A stretch of DNA of 64,000 nt from Eumeta japonica (Eukaryota; Arthropoda; Insecta; Lepidoptera; Psychidae). Location of the stretch: NCBI GenBank assembly GCA_005406025.1, contig BGZK01000083.1:620001-684000 (forward strand), in the 5' to 3' direction. The notes under the pieces were generated by a model. That model was not told where the DNA came from and did not search any database. It saw nothing but the letters and a program-made list of their open reading frames with translations. Positions within the stretch are counted from its first letter, which is position 1; each line of letters opens with the position of its first letter. Positions 36,103 to 50,900 of the stretch are shown in pieces. The translations under genes were made by a program, and so were the position numbers.

Positions 36103-36342
36103 ATTAATAGTAATAAATTTTTGCAATTGTCTGGCGTTAAAAATATAAATACAAAAATATCACAAAGTCAAAGATTTATGAAAAAAAAAAAGAAGTACTT
36201 AAGCGTAATTGATATACAAGCGATTGTTACATCAAGTTTGATAAGCTAACAAGACTTCTATATTTGATAGGTCTTAAGCGAAACTTTTACAATTGTTTAT
36301 ATGTATGTAGGTATATTACCAAAACAACAAAACATGGTGACA

Positions 36343-36429
36343 TCAAACCGCACACAAGACTTCATAAGCGTTGTGCGGAATTTCTTGTCCTCCGTACGAC
36401 ATATACATCATTCTGTGGCTCGGATGAAG
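36343..36429 (-). CDS. DM9 gene, exon 4 (end of second DM9 repeat)
   Basis: This 87-nt exon includes the TGA stop at 36345-36343. It encodes LHPSHRMMYMSYGGQE followed by IPHNAYEVLCAV, the usual DM9 carboxyl end. The acceptor is ATTTATTTCAG. The join with exon 3 gives TPGK|LHPSH, matching the family pattern PGKxHPSH. Confidence 0.94.
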   Translation of the reverse strand, partial: LHPSHRMMYMSYGGQEIPHNAYEVLCAV

Positions 36430-39400
36430 CTGAAATAAATATTTAAAAAAATATATGTAGTTGTTTATTGATAGAAATAATGCAAACGAGGTACCAAAGT
36501 TTCTATAAAAAAAAAAATGATAGTGTCGCTCATAGTTTCTAAAAAAAATCTTAACACGCGTATAAATAAGTGATGTCAATTAACTATTAATTTACCTTGC
36601 CCGGCGTCAAAGAGCCTTGGTATTTAGCTCTGCCGACGTACAAGGTCTCTCCCTGCACAGTGTTGCCCGCTGGCACCGCTCCCGCTGGTACACAGCCATT
36701 GGAGCTTTGAATCCAACGCACCATACTAGGACTTGCGCATAATACCTAAAAATAACGTCTATTTTATAACAGTTATATATTTTATAACATTAACTTTGTT
36801 AATTATCAATGCATCTCGTGTCCAATCAAGATGTTTTCGTTTTTTATTAAATAATTTTTCAGTGCTAGTTTTGTTGTTATCGTATTTATTGGGAGGTATT
36901 ATATTTTCAGAGTTAGATATATATCAACTAGTTTCTTCAGTGATGAAAATTGTATTTACGCCGGCAAAAAAAAATCTAATAAAAATTCTAGATATCCTAT
37001 TGACAGTAGTTTAACAAGACTCATGATTGATTCTATATATATATTGCTTTTTGGTATGTTCTTTTTCGTTGTTAAGGTGATAACAGATGAGAAATAAGGG
37101 AATCAGCTACACTTCTAATTTCATTTATTCTATTGTGAAGAATAATTTTGCTGTAGATATAAATATATGTTTTTTGTTAAACTGTTATCTAGTCACAACC
37201 ATTAATAAATTCATTATTAATAGTGATAATATTTGATTGAAAAATATTGAGGGACATTTATGTGTACTTTAAACAATTTTTGTAGTAAATCACTAATTAT
37301 ATTCAAATGATTTTTGAATTGTTTAATTTATTTTTATTATATCTAATTTTGTGGTAGATTTATTACTCTACTTCAGTAAAAACTGTAAATACTACTAACG
37401 TTTCTCTTAATTTTAAGGACTACTTTTTGAATGTACTCTAGCAAATTTAGTTTGTGCCCAGTGCTCGTAGGGTTTGCACGTAAGAACTGTAATAATTTAC
37501 TTTACTAATAAAACATGGATAAAATGGATATCTTTGTGGCTTATGTTTTTTTAGCACTCATTAAAGCAAAAAATAACGTTTATTTACGGTCGTACATTGT
37601 ACATACCGTATGGAATCAATCATGAGTCTTTGCACAAATATTCATATATCCTCCTTTTTCCCGTTTCTGAGAAAAATAGCTCAAAACGTAAAACGTGGCA
37701 ACGTACAAAGTACAACCATAACGCTTAGTAACACGATGCGCGCGCTCAAACTCACCCCTATCATCCGAGGCTCGTACCGGACGCGCGGCTTTACAGGTTT
37801 AAGTATTTTGTTATAAAATGTTACTTTAATGATATTGTGTTTAAACACGTAGGCACCATCTGGGTATTTCGTAGGGTTTTCTCTATATTATTTAATAATA
37901 ATTTATAAACAAATTTTTAATTATACATTTTTGTTATAGTTACTTAGGCAAAGTCGTTCTATAAAAGAAGGAGATTATGAATATTTGCAGAAAGATGCAT
38001 GATTGATTCCATCCTGTATACTCGATTATTTCTTGTTTATCTATGTTCCCGCACTTTTATGCAAACTTAAAATACAGCATCTGTTTTAATTATCCTAACA
38101 AGATAATACAATTTTTCATTATGTAGTTATGGTGATTCGAAACGATAACAAAAAGTTAATGTATCGAGACATCACCTTATTTATCTGTATAACAGAAAAA
38201 TATTAAATTTTGTCCCAAATGCTAATTTGTGGTCAGACAAACCCAGTTTTATAGAAAGCTGTTTTTTTATTTTACACATAAGAGCACAATTTATTCTATA
38301 ATTATGGCATAATTAGAATAATCGGTAAAATTTTATTTGACTTTCAGACCGTTTGATTTGGTGCTATTAAATACAAATACCCACATATACGTGATTACTA
38401 CAATTGCCGGATTGCTCAGAAAGGATTGGTTTCAAGAATAGCCCATAATCTTTTAGATACGACAAATTCATCGAAAAAACAATTCACAATGGTACTGCAT
38501 AATCAGTGGCCCAAAAATTTTGTATTTATTTATCAATATTTTTTGTTCAACCGTCAAACACCGAAGAATATTTTTGTAAATTCTATATAAATTATAATAA
38601 TAATATGTATTAAGGATTTCTGTATTAAATTATAGGAAAAATTAAAAATTGAATTATTTTATTGCAAATGAATCAAAGGTCTGATTTCGGAGGATCGATA
38701 GCGAAATTGGGACTTAGATAAAGGAAATCGGATCAAAGGACCGGGAAAAGAATAACACCATGTATCAACTGATGAACTTTTATCAGTTGATTTGTATCAA
38801 GATGTAGGGATCCATCTTGTGAACACGAGTGAAATCACGGAAGAAAATTATCTACAATAAAAATATCAAAGATTCGATTCTGCTTTAGAGTTTCGTGAGG
38901 CATCACTAAAAACCCTTATAGGTTAACTAATTGTAAAAATGGTTTGGAAATATTTACAATCCAAAAAGATATTCGATACATTTTTAGGGTCTCGTGACAA
39001 TGACTGAGAATCCTTGTAATTTTACCGATTTCAATAGAATTTAGAATGGAGACATCTGACAACCAATAAACGGATATTCGAGACATTTTTAGGCTTCCGT
39101 GAGAATTTTTAATAACACTTTAATACATTAAATTTTAACAAAATTTTCTATGGAGTAAAATGGAAAGTCAATAAAAAAATATTCAAAACATTTTAAGGGT
39201 CCGTAAGACTTATTGAGAAGCCTTATAATTTAAGCAATTTCAATAAAATTTAGCATAGTGAGAACTGAAAATTAATAAAAGGATATCCTATATATTCTCA
39301 TGGTTTCTTGAGAATTACTAAGAACCCTTACAATTTATTCGATATTAATAAAATTTAGAATTGGAACAACGGAATATCAATAGAAGGATATTTCACACAT

Positions 39401-41932
39401 TATTAGGGTTTCGTGAGTATTTCTAAAAACCCTTTAATTAAGCTCATTTCAATAGCAATTATTATGGAGGTTATGAAAAGTTGATTAAAGGATATTCCAT
39501 AGATTTATTAGGATTCTGTGAAAATTAGTAAGAATCTTTATAATTTAACAGATTTTAGTAAAATTTAGAATAGAGACAATTAAAAACCAATAATGAGATA
39601 TTCAATACAGTTTTATGGTTCTGTAAGTATCGCTATGCATCCATGTAGTTGAGCTAATTTCACTTTTTATTACAACAACGATTTCACGAAATTTAGACAG
39701 ATTGTTCTAGCTAAGTACAAAGAGTTAGTGGGTAGAGTGACTTATGGTTCAGCAATTGTGTTTTGTGAGATTAATAAGCACTCTTTTCATATAATTCGAG
39801 TGATTTCAATAAAATGGTTATAGAAATAGCTTTAGTGTTTTATGGTTAAGTTTCAGTGAAAATTACCAATAAGTGTTATTAATGAACAAGTTTCACTGAT
39901 ATTTTCAGTTTATATTTAATATTAAACAAAATATATCTCAGAATATAGAATTGCAGCCCATGACTCGAAAGAAAGCAATGATCGTAAAATGTAGGCCAAA
40001 TTTATAAGCAATATCTGTTAATAAATTACACCAAAAAATATAGGCCAAAATATGACAAATGAAACTCAGCGAGAATGCAATTTTCGATTTGTATGAAAAA
40101 AAAAACGATTATCAAATGCCTACTAATTGTTACTGACATTTATTTAGAGAAATAAATACAATGAACCTCACAGCTATACATTTTTTTTTTCATGAAAAAC
40201 AGTTTTTGACAAGTGCCCAGCCCAAACCAGCAAAAAAATCAGTTACTTCTGAGTAACGGTCAAACCCGTATGGCAAACGCGCAAACGCCTATGCCAAAAT
40301 AAGTTTAGAAAAAGATTACAACGATTAGCCAACGGTTTCCACATCTTTAACGCGATTATGTTATGCATTAAATTGTTTGCAAATATTCTACATAATATAT
40401 TATTTACGAACCGGAAACAAATATATAAGAGGTAAAAAGAAATTAATAATAATATAATTAGCAAATGGAATTGTCGTTTATCGAATATTTCCATGCGTTG
40501 AAATATGTTATCCAAAGATATACAGCTATTTCAGAATGAAAGTAAAATGTGTGCCAATAATATTATTGTGAAATGTGTGTCCTTATAGGTTGATTCGGAA
40601 TGTTTAAAGAAGCATACAATTTCAATATGTATATAATATCAAGAAAATATAAGCATATATTTTTTTGAACTTAATTTATTTTTAGTTTCATATTTTTTAA
40701 GCGTCGTTGTCGTCCTTCTTTTTGTGAACGTCCTCGTTGGATCCATTGCAAATAATCTTATGTCGTAATAATAATTGTCATTTTATATTTTGCAGTAGTG
40801 TTAAAATTATTTTAGTACGACCTAAAATTGGAGCCTATAGTAAATATATTATTGCATGTATCAGGTAACAACGTCTATGTTTCAAATTATGTTGTATCTG
40901 TAAAGAATTATGGCAATTTTAAATTATTTTCTATGAGCCTTTATTAATTTTATAGCACATATTTTACAATAATTTTTATTTCTTCTTTTATGTTACCTAA
41001 TACAAATCTCTTGTCGAAACACTTTTACTGGCTCAATGTGTACATAAATTCACATTATGTAAACTTTTCAAATGTATAATTTACAATATAAAGTAAAATA
41101 AATTAACGTGAAAATTTTAATATAATCCTAGTGTCATGCATATCCAATTATATAATTATTTGATATGAAACGAAAGATAGTTTATCATCTCATCTTATTC
41201 ATAAACCTGAAATATTTTTTTTTGTGAAAATCATAACTTAGTTATGAAAAAAGCATAAGAATAGCAATTCAAAATGTGCATTTAAAATCATATTAAAAAT
41301 GAGTAATGTAAATATTTATTTGCCCACGCTAAAAATATAAAAATACATTCACAGAACAAAAAGAATTTACTAGTACATCTACTTATTGGTTTACGTGTTA
41401 GTTGCATAATTTTTGGTTTGACAATTCATTCTGAACTGGAAATAAGAAATAGTTTTTAGATTCGAAAATTATTTCTTATGATTTAGAATTTTGTATTAGC
41501 ACATAGTGTACGTCGTGCCCAAATTAGTTTCAAGTAAATATAATAACTGGTAGATTTTATCATTCATCTTTTCGCAAATATTCATAATCTCTTCCCCTCA
41601 TAAAACAATTTTTCCAAAAAAACCATAGTCATTGAAGAAGCCGTTTCTGAGAAAAATAGCTTAAAACATCTACGTACAAATGTCGTACTGATAGTCTTAC
41701 AACAGCTGAGGTATAGCTACTGTGACGCAGCGTGCGTGGCCGACCACTCGATCGTGTCTGCGCATGCAGTCTGGCCGAGCATTTATTTATATTTATTTAT
41801 TGTGTCTTTATTATTTTATATTATCTAAAATATATTTTCAATGACATATTTTTGTAATAGTTACTTTGGCAAAGTTGTTTTAAAAAAGGAGATTATCAAT
41901 ATTTGCGAAAAGATGCACAATAAATTCATTCT

Positions 41933-41981
<49 letters not shown>

Positions 41982-44900
41982 CAAAATATATTAAAACGGG
42001 ATAATTGTGGGCAATAAACAATTTCTATACACCTCCCGAAGAATAAAACCACACAAATGTCGATAACCTCTTACAGATTGTCGGAGCTGCGAGCGAATTG
42101 ATCGTAATATCACAATAAGGTTGTATATGTGGACTTTTCATTTGTTCAGAGCGCGAAAGATAAAACTCGCTTCTACATAATTATCCATAATGTTTTGGGG
42201 TTGGACCGTTGTTGATTGGCGTCAAGGTATATGCACCTACCTCTCAGCGTTCGCACGTTCGGTAATCTTACATCAGTGATAGGGTATAACGTAGTCTGGA
42301 CTGGAGTTAGTTTCATGAAAACATTAGACTCTTGTCTCTTAAAAATACGAGCAATACTTCACTTGATTCCGGACGGCAATACGAGAAAGACGGGATCCAT
42401 TTTTGTCCGGTTCGTAAAAATGCCATTATACTGAACAAATTAGGAACACAAAAAGGACAGTGTTTTGCGAATAATATTGATTTGAACAAAGGAAATGTAT
42501 TGTTAAAAAATGTTAATTTGGACAGTTGTCGTATGAACATTTCTTATCGGTGAACAAGAATGGAAAACATATTCGTGATAATTACAAAGAGAAAGTGGAA
42601 ACGACACGAGCCAGTAAAAAAATACATTGATATATATGTAAAAGGAAAAATGGGATATGAAATTATTTCATATGAGCGAGGACGATAAATTATAACATTT
42701 GTAAATGTAGTTTTCAATCTCTCTTGTAACAGGCATCGTTTTTGCTTTTGGTCGAAAACTAACCTCGATATCACTGACAAAGTTTTCCTTCCCATTCCAT
42801 GGGACATAAGCAGCCTTATGTTTAATGGCCAACTTTCCTGGCACGAGGTCCCCTTCGTGCCTGGCTCGGATGACCCACAGAGGACTGTGGTCGTGTCCCT
42901 CGTATCCGGCGACAACGGCGCGTCCAGATAGCGATGCAGCGGCTGACGGTGTTGTCGGTACCCATTCTAGAATAATATAAATCGTTTTCCACCCATTACA
43001 GGAATCAAATACTGAATCCTTAATAAAGGATAGAAATAAATGCTATTCATCTGTCATTTTTTGACTGAAATTTATTCATCACTAGCTTTTTCTTGGGTTT
43101 TACTCTAAGTAGACATAGACGTGATAATTCTTATTTTTATATCAGTTATTACATATTAATCTCACCTCTCAAATTCCCCTCCTATTTTCAGTTCTGATTC
43201 TACTTTCGTTCTCGATTCTACCCTTACATAAAGAATAAACAATCATACGAATATGAGCGTGCTAAATCTAACCCTAATCGGATGCTTGGTTGTAGCATCA
43301 AAAGCAGATGAAACACAAAAGCGCTTTCGCATTTAAAATTTTACTTAATGTAAATGGAAAAAAAATGAATAAATGAAAATGTGAAAATTTAAAAAGAATT
43401 CTGACATCATGCCATGTCTGGGGGCACCTCTATTCGTTGTCCTCATTATATAAGTAAGACAAATTAATGAAATAATCGCGCTTCAGACCTCATTTCGATC
43501 ACATATTTTGTCATTTACGATCACTGGTTACAACATTAAAAGGCGTAGTTTTTGCGATTTTCATTTGCCAAAATAATATTACAGGACAATTTACGATACT
43601 GGATAAAGATAATTGAATATCATTACAAACTCAGTTTTGACACGGTATGGTTTTAATTATATGGATGTTGTTGAACGGTCATAAGCAGCCATACCAAACT
43701 GAAAAGATGCCGGTTGGGGCATACCCATCGCGGCAGGAGGGGGTGCATTACTAGGATTGTAGATTTGGGGATAAATGTTCGAGTGCTATGGATTTCTGTA
43801 ACGATATTTAACAAAAAAAAAAGATTAATAGATATTTTTAATAATCTGGAGTGAAAGGATACAAACAACCACTATCACTAAAATTAAATATTTCTATATT
43901 TATCAATGGTCTGCTATTTTACAATAAATATATACATCGCTACGGGACATTTTATTTAATATGCTTAGCTTATTATAATAACCCGATTTGGAAATTCTAT
44001 TAAATCGGATAATAATAAGTCAAAACCAAGAAGAAGCACACAATAATGTATGTGGACCGTTAAAGCAGTTAGGTGGTAACTTTTACCAGAGCTATTTATA
44101 ACATTAATGTTAGTGACTATCATAACAATAATATGTAATTAACGACTATACTAATGACGCTTTCAAGGGCCTCTACAATAGACTGCGATATCGTTAATGG
44201 GATCATGACTGAAATTGGATTCGAACAGAAATCGGCAGAGACGTCACTTTTATAAAACTAAATACATACATAGGATTATTTTAAGCATACGGCTTTAAAA
44301 TAAATATTTGTGTACACGGTACAACGAACAAAACTCTACAACTCTAAATTGCCTGCGAATTATGCAATGCACAGGTTCAGCACTTCCAGACCCTTTTTTC
44401 TTCTCCCGCGCTTCCTGTTTTACGCTATTGCTATGCTTTCGTGGCTATCTTCACAGCGGCAGTTTCGTGCGTTGTACTGTACGTGTATTTCCCAAATTTT
44501 CCCAGCTTCCATTACTTTGGAACAAAAAGTTTTATATGAAATTCATATGTACATCTGTGCAAGCAACACTGTACTATTATCAGCACTGTTATCACAAGTA
44601 ATTTTCTGGGAACTCATTGGTTCTCTTCTAAAGCATAAATTTGACGAGTTATGAAGAAAATTGATAATTTTAATTGTAAATTAATATTATGAATTGCCGT
44701 AAATTAACTACTCACACAATAGAATGCATAAATTTCTTTTTATGTTTTTGTTTTAGACCAAATCGCTTCACTACAAATCAAATCTACCTCAAGCAATAGA
44801 CGATATAGAAGACCTATGAATATGATATCAATTCACACCTTCTTTTTGTCGACTACAAACAAGCTTTTGACATGTCAATCGCAACCGAATACCCTGGATT

Positions 44901-47900
44901 ATGTTTTGTACGCATTCTGAATGTGACAATGCAAGGTTCTTAGTCCATAGTCGCCGGACAGAATGAACAATCTGAGCCGTTCTCAATATACTCCGGCGTC
45001 AAGCAGGGTGATGGTCTGTCAACAGTCATCTTTAATCTAGTACATGAAAACTCAATCTTAAGTCACTCATCGACTACAACACATCTCAGCTAGTCGCATA
45101 TGCGGGTAATACTGTAATAACCAGCTGATCCAAACAAAGTATGATTAGCAACTGAGCTACTGTAGAAGCTGAATCGGGGCAATTTGGATTACAGGTGAAT
45201 ACTTCCAAGACAAAATATCTCGCAAGGACTCGCCAGCTCAGGATAGGATTCTAGGAAGTTATACGATTGATGGTATGAAGGTATTAAATAATTAGGGTCG
45301 CGTTTTAATTCCTAGAATGTGATAGGAGAGAAGATCAAGGTTCGTAACACTTCTGAAAACAAATGTTTCCATTCGTTCAAGGCTACTTTCGACCACAAGT
45401 TCATAACGACCAAGTTTAAACTTACGATATACCATAACTATTGTTATACGTGTGCGAAATCTGGACATTGACGCAAAAAGACGAACTTAAACTGGCATTG
45501 TGCGAAAGAAAAGTCCTAAGAAAAATCTTCGGACCAAAGCGACGTAGGGACGAATCACGAACTGGAGGCACTGGTACATAAAGGAAAAATCGTCAAGGAA
45601 GTCGCAAATGCTCAGATAGGCAGGCCACTTGGAAATAATGGACAATACCAGAGATGTTAAAACCATTTCCAACTAAACTCTGCAACCGAAAAAATCCAGA
45701 ATAATAACCGGGAAGCCGTGGAAGGATTGTATTGAAGAACTAAGAAACATGGGTAGGAAAACATCTTGGAGAAGGGAGGCTCAGAATAGAGCAAAGTAGA
45801 AGAAAATGGTTGAAGACCTTAGAGGGTTTTAGCGCCACGGGAAGCAGAAGATAATAATCAATTTTGAATGGAAATGTGGAGTGTTTTTAATATAGTCTAA
45901 TTAACAAAACAAGTAGTTGCAATTATGTGTGTTTTATCTATCTACAACATCTAAAAATAACTGCCAGTATAGCTAAATTCTTAAATCCAGATCATAAATT
46001 GATTTATTTGTTTGAAAAAATTGAAGTGTATTAGCTGTCAGCGTGTCTAATATCAAAAAATAGATGATCAAATACCCGTCATATATAAAAGATACTTTTA
46101 AGGCAATCAATGTCGTTTCGACCGCTTTTTATATAAAAAGTCACTATTAGCGCTAAAAACTATTAAAAGGAGGCTGTCAAACGCAAAACTGATTTTAAAA
46201 GCTATTTTTTGTTAGAAGTAAGTCTAAAAGAAAATGTTGGAAAAGGCCTTAAAACAGATTGGAAGCAAATTGAAAAATAAAACTGTCATCGTACATTGTT
46301 AGTAAAATAGAATAAGTACAAAAGTTCCGAATCCTGTGCTTATTTTTGCCGAACCATTCAATGCTAAAACAATGATTAACAATAGTATATTGTACGGTAA
46401 GAATTCAGACAATAATGATAATATAAGTTTTGCTGAGTAATAACACATATACAAATAATTATTTATATAAAAAATGTAACTCTCCATAGTGTAAAAATTA
46501 TAATTAATCAAAAAATAAATTAATAAAGAAAAATCAAAAAATGCATTTTTTTGACATTCTGAGTTAGAATCACTTTTTTGAGCATGGTACGATCGCATAA
46601 TTGTTTAAATCTGACAAACCGAATAGAGACATTCAACGGATTTTGATACCGTATGCACGCATTACTTGACTTATTATTAAAAGTCGAATTAATAGCGAAA
46701 AAATAACAATAATAATTGTCAAAATTGTGTAAGATACAATCACGGACTCATTTATTGTATTTCATACATCGTGGGTAGTGGGGCTTGAGTTTTTACTTGT
46801 CGTAGTAACAATGAACAGACGCAAGAAAACAACGATGTGGTTTCATGCCCCTCATGTTCTGCGGAACATATATTCACACATACAGACATACATATTATAT
46901 GTCGATAATACTAATTATAATAAAGATATGAAATCACGCGAATAGCTATTTATGAATGCATTATTAAGTTACAGTAACATTGGTAGATATTGAAACACTC
47001 ATTTTATGTGTTTATTAAGTTTTTGCATAAGAAAAGAATATTACTCAGCCGGCCGAGCATGACACACGAAAAAACGAAATATGTGGCCAAAACACAGCGA
47101 CCTTTCAATTTAGCCTAATTAAAATTATGCTTTTATAAAATTAAGTTTGTATTATAGAAAAATAATTTGTACAATATAAAAATCGCCATTTTCTTAAAAT
47201 TATATTTTTAACCTAATATAAGTCCCCTAATTGGAAATAAAAATTTACTTGTAACACATCTATTTAATTCTTTCATTTCATGGTATTAGTATTTTTAATT
47301 TTCATCTTAAGTTAAATATAACATCTTGACGTAACCTAAAAAATATAACAAAGTCTTGGTATGCAAATTTTATTTAGAATTTGAAAAGGTAACATATGAT
47401 ATGGTTAAAAATTAGCTTTCATACGCCCTTTTCCAAAGCTATAAGGCGTATTATTAACAATTACGTCATTTCCAATTGAATATTGTAGTATAATATAACA
47501 TTATTATTATTTGTATGTAGATTCTTAAACATCATTGATTTTACTCCTTTGTAGATAATGCGTTGTCTGTTCAAGACATTTAAATCTTGTATGTCTATTT
47601 CAGAACGCAACTACGTTGAAGTAAATAATCACTTTTGCTATAAGAGAATATGCTAAAATTGTCTTAATTTTTTTTGTCAGTAAAATTTTCGTATCGTCGA
47701 GAAGTCAAAAATATTTTTGAAATGTATATCGCTTCATGAATGTGACTTTACTGAATTGAGTCCCTAATACTATTATCTATAATGTACTATCTTGATTAGA
47801 GAAGGTCATGTATGATGTTTTTTACCAGTGGTGTGTATTATCTTCGATGTTGCTATGTAAAATTAAAAAAAAAAATTGTTAAAGTCGACAATGAGCTATC

Positions 47901-50900
47901 TTTTTATAGTGTCTTATGGGAGGTGCGTGCTTGCTAGCCTAAATATAGAATAATATAATTACGATCAAAGTAAAATTAATTAAAAATTAATCTCCATTTT
48001 GTTCAAAAAACAGAAAAAAAATTTGCTCTCGACGATATAAGTTATATGAATATTCTTTAATGTCTTTATTTTGATAAGTTATGTAGATATTTTTTGTAGA
48101 ATAGGCATGAGTTTATATTTTTTTTTTAGATTTCAGTGTTGACCCTATAGGAAGTATTTGTTAAATTTTGTGAATGCTTTCATCGTCTAGCAGGTGTATG
48201 CTTATTTAAAGTTAACCTTGTGTGTGTAGATTCTAAAATATACACGCACAGAGTAAGTAGTAATAGTTAGTTACAAATTAGATTTCTTCAACTTTTTGTC
48301 ATGAATCTTAATAGTAGTCGAAGAGTTTCACAAGTTACGTTTTGTCTAGTCGATGACTTACAGTAGAGATTTGTTTGATAGCCGACAATGTTCCGAGAAG
48401 AGCGGATGTGGCTCAGTGGTTAAGAGTGCAGCCTCCAAATGGATTCGACCTAAGCCACTATTGAAATGACCGCTGAGTTTTTGAATTTAGTCACATCGGA
48501 CCACTTGTTACTCACAGGAGCTGGTCGTCCCGAGCATTGTCATCACATAAATGGCAATCATCTTTCTAGATGATTGCCATTAATGTGATGACAATGCCAA
48601 TGTAGACGATGATGATGAATTGTCATCATCATCGTCTACTAGCGACGTCAGACGACTCCTTACACGCACTGGACCGCTATATGCAGTTTAAGATCGAAAT
48701 CCCTCAATATAAAAAATATATATATGACTAAACAGTAGAGTGATAAAAACCTGCCCCGACATTTTGATTGGAATCACTTAACCAAATTTATTTAAAAGCG
48801 AATTTAATTAAACTATTTATTTATAAGTAGATAGCGTACGTACGCATTAAGTTACTAACAATTTTGTTAATTTAAAATCTGTATGTAAAGTCAACTTTTT
48901 TAATATTGTAGTATAATTATAACAGCGCCAAAAGTACAAAATCTTATTGACATCGGTACATTTGTCTGACATGAACTTGCATTGGCTCACGACTGAGGTT
49001 TTTTTGGTGTTCGGCGAGAACTTATTTCAGTATTTACGTAAATGCATAATTCCATTCTAAAGTTTTTTCGTTATAGAATCTTAATTAAGATGGATGATAT
49101 TGAAACAAAACAGTTTAGAATTCATTGCATTCAGTGTACTTTTATCACACCTTTTGTTATATCGTAGTATTCTTTTAAAAAATGAAAAAACAACACTTAA
49201 AAAGCTATGAAAAAGTATGGTATTTCTTATTTGCTATAATCATAATTTAGTCCAGTTATAGTAGATATAATATAATGTAATCAATCACGTATCATAATGA
49301 GTATTCTATGAATATTTCGTATGTTTTTAATTTAAAGTAGCATCAGAAGCAGAGATATAAGCCGACTTAAAAGAAATAGACCTACAGCAACACCAGTCTC
49401 GTATTTCTTGCGTTGTCACATTATTCGATCACTTAACAATAGAGATTATTCTTATCACAATGGAGTTGCTTTTTTAATTTATTATTTGTTTTTTTTTCAT
49501 ACAAATCTTAAAATCACCTGTAAAGAGAAATCATACAATAAATTAAATCTATTCCAGAAAAAAATATATTAATTATAGATATTGGTATTTGTTTTTTGGA
49601 AAAAATATATATAAGTATTATGTTCATCAAAAATATGTCAATGTTTAATTAAAAGTCATCTTATTTTATTATATAAATAATAAAAAGATTTATATTATTT
49701 TTCTTATACACTTAGAAAATATAAAGTATTTACATGCATATTTTCTTCGACATTAAGAAATTAAAGATTCATATTCTTTTTAATCTAAGGCGATTGCTAC
49801 ATTAAGCTTTATTATGAAGAGAACTATACTATAGTTCTTTTCATACATTTAAGCAAAAAACAATAATAAAGATTTAAAATAATATTAGACCGCCCCATTG
49901 ATGTCTTGTTTTAGAACAGCACGTGTAAATGGTAAAAAAATAGGACTACAATAACAAAATGATTGTTACTTCTTCTTTTTGTATTTAAAAATGAATCATA
50001 TGTTATGATGTTTTGATTGAAATGTCATAACATAAGATTCAAATGATAAATAATGTTCCTTTCCTTCCTTTTCTTTGGCACTGCAAAATGGTATCGTAAA
50101 ATGTGAGACAGAGACAAAATTTGAGTCATACACTTTGAGCCATTTTTCGCCGACGAATAATACGCGACTTCTCTTTTTTATAAATCTATTATCGATATGA
50201 TATGATGGAATATTTATTGTAAATGTAATATTTTCTTGTTATACTGGCTTTGTTAGGCCAGAATACAGAGAAATAAAATATAAATATCTGCGTACAGTGG
50301 GCCGCTGGCGCTAAATCACTCGCGCTAGGCTACAAGAGCACCGTCGGTGGCGGTTGTGCGCTTGCGCTGTGTACAAGCATATTTTCTACATTTTTGTGCT
50401 TTAACTTCTAATATGCCACGCAGTAGTTGCTGCGCATTAATTACATGATTCCGACTTTTACGAATTTTTATTAACCTCGCCAAACGACGACTTTATTAAG
50501 CACATAAAAAAAACTTCGTAATGATTTTTTATATATATATATATTCCCTCTTTTTGTCCATACTTTGGCGAGGAATATTTAAGTAAAATTTTCACACAAA
50601 AAAATATTTTTTTTTTCGTTAAAATTCACAAACAAAGCGTAAACAAACTGCAATAGACGAAAATATTTTTCTATTTGCAATTTTATATAAAATGTTAAAC
50701 CAAACACAATCGTTTGTTTTTAAATCATTGATAAATAATAATTTGTTATTGAGAAATTTCATATTGATTTATTTTTAGAGTTCTGTACTTAAAAAGGAAC
50801 ACTTATAGGACTATTTCTTTGTCCGTATGTCTGTCGATCGAACAAATTTACTTCCAAAAATTTTTTTGCGAGTGAGTGAGATATACTTGTCCGGTGAAAA

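Noticed and set aside
36733..37014. 93-codon hydrophobic frame on the plus strand
   Set aside because: Lies in DM9 intron 2 on the opposite strand. Hydrophobicity follows from T-rich codons.
37021..37045. TCATGATTGATTCTATATA as a third TIR-element end
   Set aside because: Only about 16 bases resemble the terminus at 38011 and nothing matches further in.
33502..39715. Tandem arrays considered as CRISPR-like
   Set aside because: The units are contiguous diverged repeats of 105-120 bp with no short repeats and unique spacers, in a eukaryotic genome.
42544..42915. 123-codon minus-strand frame overlapping DM9 exon 2
   Set aside because: It reads exon 2 in the wrong phase; the DM9 phase is supported by motifs and splice sites.
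44308..44654. Overlapping 97- and 114-codon plus-strand frames
   Set aside because: Two frames open over the same DNA in an intron just before a decayed retrotransposon. No domain in either.
48400..48475. A genuine tRNA gene
   Set aside because: A and B boxes are present but the acceptor stem and anticodon arm do not fold. The SINE reading fits better.
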